Assembly (NCBI GenBank): GCA_039583875.1
Contig: CM077151.1
Coordinates: 111,804,609-111,868,608 of the forward strand
Source: Platanthera guangdongensis
Lineage: Eukaryota; Streptophyta; Magnoliopsida; Asparagales; Orchidaceae
Direction: 5' to 3'
Length of the DNA stretch: 64,000 nucleotides
The notes beneath the pieces are model-generated. The model saw only the letters and a list, made by a program, of their open reading frames with translations. It did no database searches and was not told the origin of the DNA. Shown here one piece after another: positions 58,490 to 64,000 of the stretch. Each line of letters starts with the position of its first letter. Position 1 is the first letter of the stretch. Both the position numbers and the translations under genes were made by a program.

Positions 58490-60349
58490 TGAAAGTGAGG
58501 TGTTAGATCTGAAATACTCTAGAGGGGGGTGAATAGATTATTCTTAAATGCTTTACAGCTTTTGCTGTAAATAAAAACTGCAGAATAAAATTAATAAAGC
58601 ATAAACACATCAATCCTAAAAAGGTACAAACACAGTAAGAACAAAAAGAAATGGCATCTAGACAACACAAGAAATTATAGTGGTTCCCCAACCTGGGTAC
58701 ATCCACTCTTCTACCACCTAGGTAAGAATCCACTCAGATTTTTGATCAAGTGCCAGACACCAATGAGCTTTTGATCAGGTGCTCAAAAACCAAACCCAAA
58801 GTCTTTTGGTCAGGTGACTTGCAACCAGGAATAACTTTTAAATAGACTTATAACCATTTATACAGTGGGGGATGTGAGATTATATTGTCTTCTCTTTCTC
58901 AATATACAACTGAGAAGACTTAAGTGGAAATGATATTATCAAAGAGCTCCCCCTGAGATGTAGAATGGTTCAGGAAAACTGGAGCTTTGCTTCAGGGTGA
59001 TAGGTCTTCAGTCTTTATCAGCCTTGACCAGAAAGTATTCAGGAACTTCTTGACAGATGGATTTGTTGTTGTCCTTTGAAGTGTCCTGGAGTGTTGAAGA
59101 AGGAATACTCTTGATCTTGATTTGGTGTTCTTCTTCTTCAGATAGCTGATGTTCTTCTGGTCTAGGGCTTGTTTTCTATATCAGAGTTCTCTATCTTTTT
59201 ATCAGAGTTCTGTCAAGAGAGAACATCAGAGAATTCCTTGTTGCAGACTGACTAACTGTGTATCTATGTTGTCTGTGTATCTCTGTATGTCTCTCTTTGT
59301 ATGTCTATCCCGGAAAGGAGAGGAAATTTCTTTTATATTTCTTGTCAAGAAATTCTCTTTCAAAATTTGAATTCCTCTGCATTAATTACTGACGGCCTTA
59401 AGAATAAACTGCATTGATTTATTTCCCCAACTGTCCCATGGATAAACGACAAGCAATAATCCTGGAGAAGACCATAATCAATGCTCTATCTAACGGTTAT
59501 TTTTAGCATTGTTTACTCCGGAATTATTGCAATAGGAAGGGGAAAGAATGAAGGAAATAACTAAGTCTGGATTCGTCGAACAGAGAACAGAAATCATGGA
59601 GCTGAGTCCACAGTTCGTCGAGCTGAGAAGCTGTGTTCGTTGACCAGATGGCTTATATTCGTCGAGCTAAGTTCCAAGATTGCCGAGCAGAGAGTAGAAA
59701 TGCATTGATTAGAAACTTTGACAATTCTGTGTATGGAGTTCGTCGAGCTGATAACTGATTTTGTCGACAAAAGTTCAGCAAAGTATTTCAGACATAGAAT
59801 ATTTTAGATGCTTATGGAATGATGTGTTGAAGTGAAGTATCCAGAAATCGTCGAACTGAGAATTTGTTTCGTCGAGCTGAGAATCTTGAATTCGTCGACT
59901 GGAGATGATTTTGGACTTAGGAAACTGATAGGCTTCTAGATTAATAAGTTGAAGTAGAGAATCCAGAAATCGTTGACCAGAGAACTAAGTTCGTCGACTG
60001 GATTCTAGAGAATAAAGTCTGGACTTGGAATGCTGAAGGTAGAGTACAAAGATCGTCGACCTGAGAATCAAGTTCGTCGAGCTCAGCCCAGAGAATTTGC
60101 TCTGCGATCGTCGAGCTAAGCACGACAATCGTTGACCTGAGTTCGACCAACGTCGAACTCATTTTATTGAGTCTTTGGAAATTTTCTAAGTCTTGAGTCT
60201 CTGGCAGTCTGATAATGGCTGGTCCATGAGATGTTGAAACTAAGGACTTTGCCTAGACTCTAGGACACAACTATGACCCTGGCTATAAAAGATGGGTCAC
60301 AAGATCCTAACTTAGTGAACCTAGCCCAAATCAAACTAGGGATCCAACA
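58490..60349 (-). mobile_element. Element A: 5' LTR
   Basis: 1,860 bp, uninterrupted partner of 11170-11668 plus 35919-37285 (1,866 bp together). TATA box TATAAAAG on the minus strand at 59330-59337; palindromic array at about 59570-60155. No gene; short ORFs are incidental. CCACT at 60350-60354 is the target duplication in F. Confidence 0.9.
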
Positions 60350-60354
60350 CCACT

Positions 60355-63036
60355 GCTTCCCGAAGTCCAGGACACACATGCGAAGCATGTCCTCCATTGT
60401 CCTATTGACTCTCTCGGTCTGCCCATCCATCTGCGGTTGAAAGGCTGTGCTGAAACTCATCTTTGTTCCCAACATCTGCTGCACCAGCCTCCAATCATTG
60501 GACGTGAACCGCCCATCTCGGTCACTCAAGATATTGTGGTGCACACTGTGAAGCCGTACTATGTTATCCACATATAACTTCGCCAGTTTCTCCACAGAAT
60601 TGTCCTTCCTATGTGGAATGAAGTGTGACACCTTCGTCAAACGATCCACGATCACCAAGATAGCGTCGATTCGCTTCTGCGACCTTGGCAACCCGTTCAC
60701 AAAGTCCATAGTAATTTCGTCGAACTTCCACTCAGGAATAGGCAAGGACTTCAAGAATCCTCCCGGCTTTTGGCATTCCGCCTTTACCAAAGCGCATGTT
60801 TGACACTTAGCCACATAGAGTGCCACATCCTTCTTAAGTCCTGGCCACCAGAACAATTTCTTCACATCGCGGTACATCTTCGTGCTCCGCGGGTGAATCG
60901 AGTACTTGGTATGATGCCCCTCGTACAACAATTCTACCCAGAAATTGCACACATTTGGGATGCATAGACGACAGTCTTTCCACAGCAATCCATCCTCAAC
61001 AACGAATTGGGAATTTGATCCATCCAAAGCTTCTATCATGTGTTGCTTCATGCGTCCATCCAAATCCAAAGCCTGCTGAATCCGATCAGTCAGGTCATAC
61101 TGAACTTCAGTCCAGTTCAATAGCGCTTCAGCACTTGACTGCTTGTCTACGCAAGAGATCTCCAATGGCTCCAACTCCCGAACCAACCGCTCGTTATGGA
61201 CCGACAGCCCATGGGCTTGTGCTGGGGCCCTGCGACTCAACGCGTCCGCAACCGCGTTGCCTTTCCCACGCACATAGTGTATTTTGAACATGTAGTCCCC
61301 CAGGAACTCCATCCATCTCCTCTATCGCATGTTTAGATCTTTCTGATCCAACAAGTATTTCAGACTCTTGTGGTCGATATAGATGTCGACCTTCACAACG
61401 TATAAGTATTGCCTCCACAGCTTCAAGTCAAAAATCACGGCCACTAACTCCAAGTCATGGATCAGATAATTCCTCTCATGCACTTTCAGCTATCGCGAGC
61501 CATACGCTATCACACTACCATGTTGTAGTAGGACACAACCCAGTCCACTACCCGAAGCATCGCTGTAGATCTCAAAACCTTCGGTTCCACTAGGCGAACT
61601 CAGCACAAGCGCCGTCATCAACCGACTCTTCAACTCCTCAAAAGCTCGTGCGCACCTCGGCATCAAAACAAACTTCTGATCTTTCCTCGTCAGAGTTGTG
61701 AGAGGTAACGCTATCTGCGAGAAGTTCTCCATGGAGCGCCTGTAATAACCGGCAAACACCAGAAAACTCCGGACTTCTCCTACCATAGACAGCACAGGCC
61801 ACTCTCATATAGCAAAAATCTTCGCCGGATCCACCACAATTCCCTCTCCACTGACTATGTGACCAAGGAGCGCTACTGAGGTCAACCAAAACTCACATTT
61901 GGAGAACTTGGCATACAATTGATTCCTCCTTCGCGTCTCCAACAATAAATGCAGATGCTTGAAGTGATCCTCCTCACTCTGCGATTACACCAATATGTCA
62001 TCGATGAATACGATCACAAAGTGGTCTAGGTACTCCCTGGAAGTCCTGCTCATCAGATCCTTGAACACTGACGGCGCATTCGTCAGCCCAAACGGCATGA
62101 CCGTAAACTCGTAATTCCCGTATCTCATACTAAAAGCTTTCATGGGGATATCACACTCCCTTATCCTCAGCTGATAATACCCAGACTTGAGATCCAACTT
62201 CGAGTACATCGTCGACCCGACTAACTGATTGAACAAATCATCAATCCTCGGGATCGGGTACTTATTCTTCTCTGTTAGCTTGTTCATTTCTCGGTAATCA
62301 ATACACAGTCTCAACCTTCCGTCCTTCTTCTTAACAAAAAGGACCGGTGTGCTCCAAGGCGACGAACTTGGATGCACATACCCCTGCTCCAACAACTCTT
62401 GAAGTTGAACCTTCAGCTCTGTCATTTCCATAGGCGCTAGCCGATACAGATGGTGTGACACAGGTTTCGCACCTTGCACTAGCTCGATGATGAAATCAAT
62501 CTCCCATTGAGGCGGGGCTCTAGGAAGATCGCCAGGGAACACATTAGGGTACTCGGATACCACTGAAATACTGTCCAATATAGGCTTAAGCTTTGCAACC
62601 TCCACTAGCATAAAGAACAGCTCTGCACCAGCATGAACTGCCTTCACCACCTGAAGAGTAGACATCAAAGTCTTGCTTGACCCTTTCAAGCCCGTAAAAG
62701 TCGTCTCACGACCTGTTCCCAACTTGACTTCCTTGCGATCGGAATCAATATAAGCTTGCTTCTCCGAGAGCCAGTCCATGCCAAATATCACGTCGAACTA
62801 CACCAGCGGTAGTAACGATGCTTGCAAATCGAACTCTTGACTCCCAATGCGAAGCTTTACGCCATAGATTCTATCTGCGAGCATCAAATACCCATTCGAC
62901 AACAACACATCTAGTTTGTTCTTCTCCATCGAAGAAGGTACTCCGATGCGCGATATGAATCCTTCGGACAAAAAGGAGTGTGAAGCTCCCGTATCAAAGA
63001 GTGCTCTCGCCGGATTCTCACAAATGAAAACAAATC
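60355..63036 (-). pseudogene. Element F pol, 5' segment: protease, reverse transcriptase, RNase H, integrase
   Basis: One continuous minus-strand frame shared with F gag. Protease: ALFDTGASHSFLS near 63000. Reverse transcriptase: [13 protein letters not shown], then [13 protein letters not shown], then FIDDILV near 61990. RNase H: YSDASGSGLGCVL, then YIDHKSLKYLL. Integrase: zinc finger HHTKYSIHPR / CQTC, then ITMDFVNGLP, LSDRDGRFTS, DGQTERVNRTMED. The gene is cut at LDFGKQW by element A and continues at 10551-11169. Stops at 62798, 61985, 61805, 61490 and 61322 are the only breaks; no frameshift is seen on this side. Tekay-like chromovirus, shown by the chromodomain at the other end. Confidence 0.9.
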
Positions 63037-63111
63037 CTATACAAGCTGTGGTAAGGTAACACGCGCATAACAAGTATTTAAAAATTAACTTGCTATAAAT
63101 TTAAACTATAC
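63037..63111 (-). other. 75-bp GT-AG, intron-like segment at the F gag-protease boundary
   Basis: On the minus strand it begins GTATAG and ends TTGTATAG. It is AT-rich compared with its flanks and contains an in-frame stop near its start. Removing exactly this GT...AG segment (25 codons long) leaves the gag-protease frame open. TATAGG flanks it on both sides, so it could equally be an inserted or duplicated segment. Confidence 0.45.
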
Positions 63112-64000
63112 CTATAACCACATCTGCATGCTTAATGGCCTCCTGCTGGCCAAGATTATAGACACTAGGTTGAGCTGGAGCATAATGAGACGCGGTTGAC
63201 TCCACCGCCTTTCCCTTCTCTTCATATGTTGCTCCCGGCTTCATCTCGAACTTGGGACGTCCGCTCCAGCAGTCACAGGCAAAGTGCCCCGGCTTTACAC
63301 AATTGTAGCATGCGCCCAGGGTTAGACTCGTAGTCGCCACAGAAGCACCATAAGAAGGAGCTGGACCCGAAGTCCTAGCCTTCTTAAAGAACTTACGGTA
63401 ACCAGACTTCGAAGTAGTCGACACCTTGAACTCAGTCTTCTTTTCACCAGAGCTTTTCTTTGCTTGCACATTCTTCAAGTCTTTCTCCAAAGACCGGGCC
63501 GTGTTGACCAGGGTCAAGAAGCCCTGCGTCATAGGCCTCGAGAGCAGTACCCTCAAGTCATCTCTCAAACCTTCATAGAATCGGATTGTCTTGCGCTCCT
63601 CATCCCTGAATATGGAGCTAGATTACCGACCCAATCGAGTAAACTCGTGGAGATACTCATCCACTCTACTCTCTCCTTGTACTAACCTCTGGAACTCATT
63701 CTTCAAAGCTATCCTCTGAGCCGAAGGGAGGTACCTTGCCAAGACAAATCTCAAAAACTCCTCCATCGAGACGTTCGTAAGTTGTCTTCCCCTCTAGAGA
63801 TGTAGCTCTAGACCTTCCCACCATAGCCTCGCATCCCCGTCCAACAGGAATGTAGCTATATTGGTCATCTTACACTCCTCCATTTTCGTTGCTGCCAAGA
63901 CTCTCTTCACTCTGGAGAGCCAATCTTCAGCTTGAGATGGGGTTCCCAACCCCGAGAACACAGGAGGATTGAAGCTCATAACTTGCTTGAGTTGCCTTTC
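63112..64000 (-). pseudogene. Element F gag (partial, runs off the window)
   Basis: Same frame as F pol. The right-hand part has NPPVFSGLGTPSQAEDWLSRV, then FLLDGDARLWWEGL. The middle has EEFLRFVLARYLPSAQ, then F..LVQGE.RVDEYLHEF. Zinc knuckle CYNCVKPGHFACDC (C-X2-C-X4-H-X4-C) near 63300. Stops at 63794 (TAG) and 63623 (TAA). The N-terminus is right of 64000. It coats the RNA; the knuckle binds it. The first block matches the gag fragment of E at 4217-4480. Confidence 0.85.

Larger units (their letters stand above)
11170..60349 (-). mobile_element. Element A: Sirevirus-type Ty1-copia element, carrying nested B, C and D
   Basis: On the minus strand it begins TGTTGGATCC (60349) and ends CTTTCA (11170). 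The flanking 5-bp duplication CCACT is at 11165-11169 and 60350-60354, inside the integrase gene of F. Without B and D the element would be about 12.6 kb. Order on the minus strand: 5' LTR 58490-60349, primer site 58476-58487, gag, pol, spacer promoter, third ORF, polypurine tract (37286-37299), 3' LTR. B interrupts the 3' LTR and D interrupts the third ORF. The post-pol ORF, Met primer and long zinc-knuckle gag indicate the SIRE/Maximus lineage. Confidence 0.9.

Overview
This window is nuclear DNA of a flowering plant, probably a eudicot, and consists almost entirely of nested LTR retrotransposons. I found no host gene, tRNA, rRNA or CRISPR array. The plant assignment rests on the element lineages. 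Three are Sirevirus/SIRE-type Ty1-copia elements primed by initiator Met tRNA. One is an Athila-type Ty3-gypsy element primed by tRNA-Asp. The rest are Tekay-like chromoviruses with TGTAAC...GTTACA LTR ends. I cannot name the species.

Layout. Positions 1-8335 hold old debris: the 3' part of a chromovirus LTR (H, 1-1382, + strand); the 3' end of an Athila/Tat-like element (G, 1383-4216, + strand) lying against the broken gag of a minus-strand chromovirus (E, gag 4217-4745, 5' LTR 4970-7158); and about 1.2 kb that I cannot assign. A minus-strand chromovirus, F, starts with its 3' LTR at 8336-10459 and resumes at 60350-64000, where it runs off the window. Its integrase is split by a 49.2-kb insertion, copia element A (11170-60349, TSD CCACT). 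Element A holds copia element B (11669-35913) inside its 3' LTR and Athila element D (38183-50548, TSD AGGAT) inside its third ORF. B in turn holds copia element C (21752-33895, TSD GATTA) inside its gag. All of A-D and F read on the minus strand. The hierarchy is F > A > B > C and A > D. D has nearly identical LTRs and is the youngest by that measure.

How the parts work together. Each element has gag (coat), a protease / integrase / reverse transcriptase / RNase H polyprotein, a primer site next to the 5' LTR and a polypurine tract next to the 3' LTR. A, B, C and D also carry an extra long ORF after pol. None of these is obviously an envelope: I see no signal peptide or membrane segment in the best one, a 1,025-codon ORF in C.

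The most interesting observation is a repeated architecture. Every LTR element here carries a cluster of short palindromes peculiar to that element, and in A, B, C, D and G it lies in U3 upstream of a TATA box. In all four elements with an extra ORF, the element's own palindrome cluster occurs a second time between pol and that ORF. It is followed by a TATA-like box about 85-140 nt before the ORF start. The extra ORF therefore seems to have its own internal promoter that copies the LTR's regulatory array, in two different superfamilies. A and C carry a third array inside the 3' end of gag. The arrangement resembles the clustered target motifs of the VANC anti-silencing proteins of VANDAL transposons, which suggests a testable motif-protein pairing.

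Most coding regions are decayed by nonsense codons (largely TAG), small frameshifts and active-site substitutions, so no element here is likely to be autonomous.
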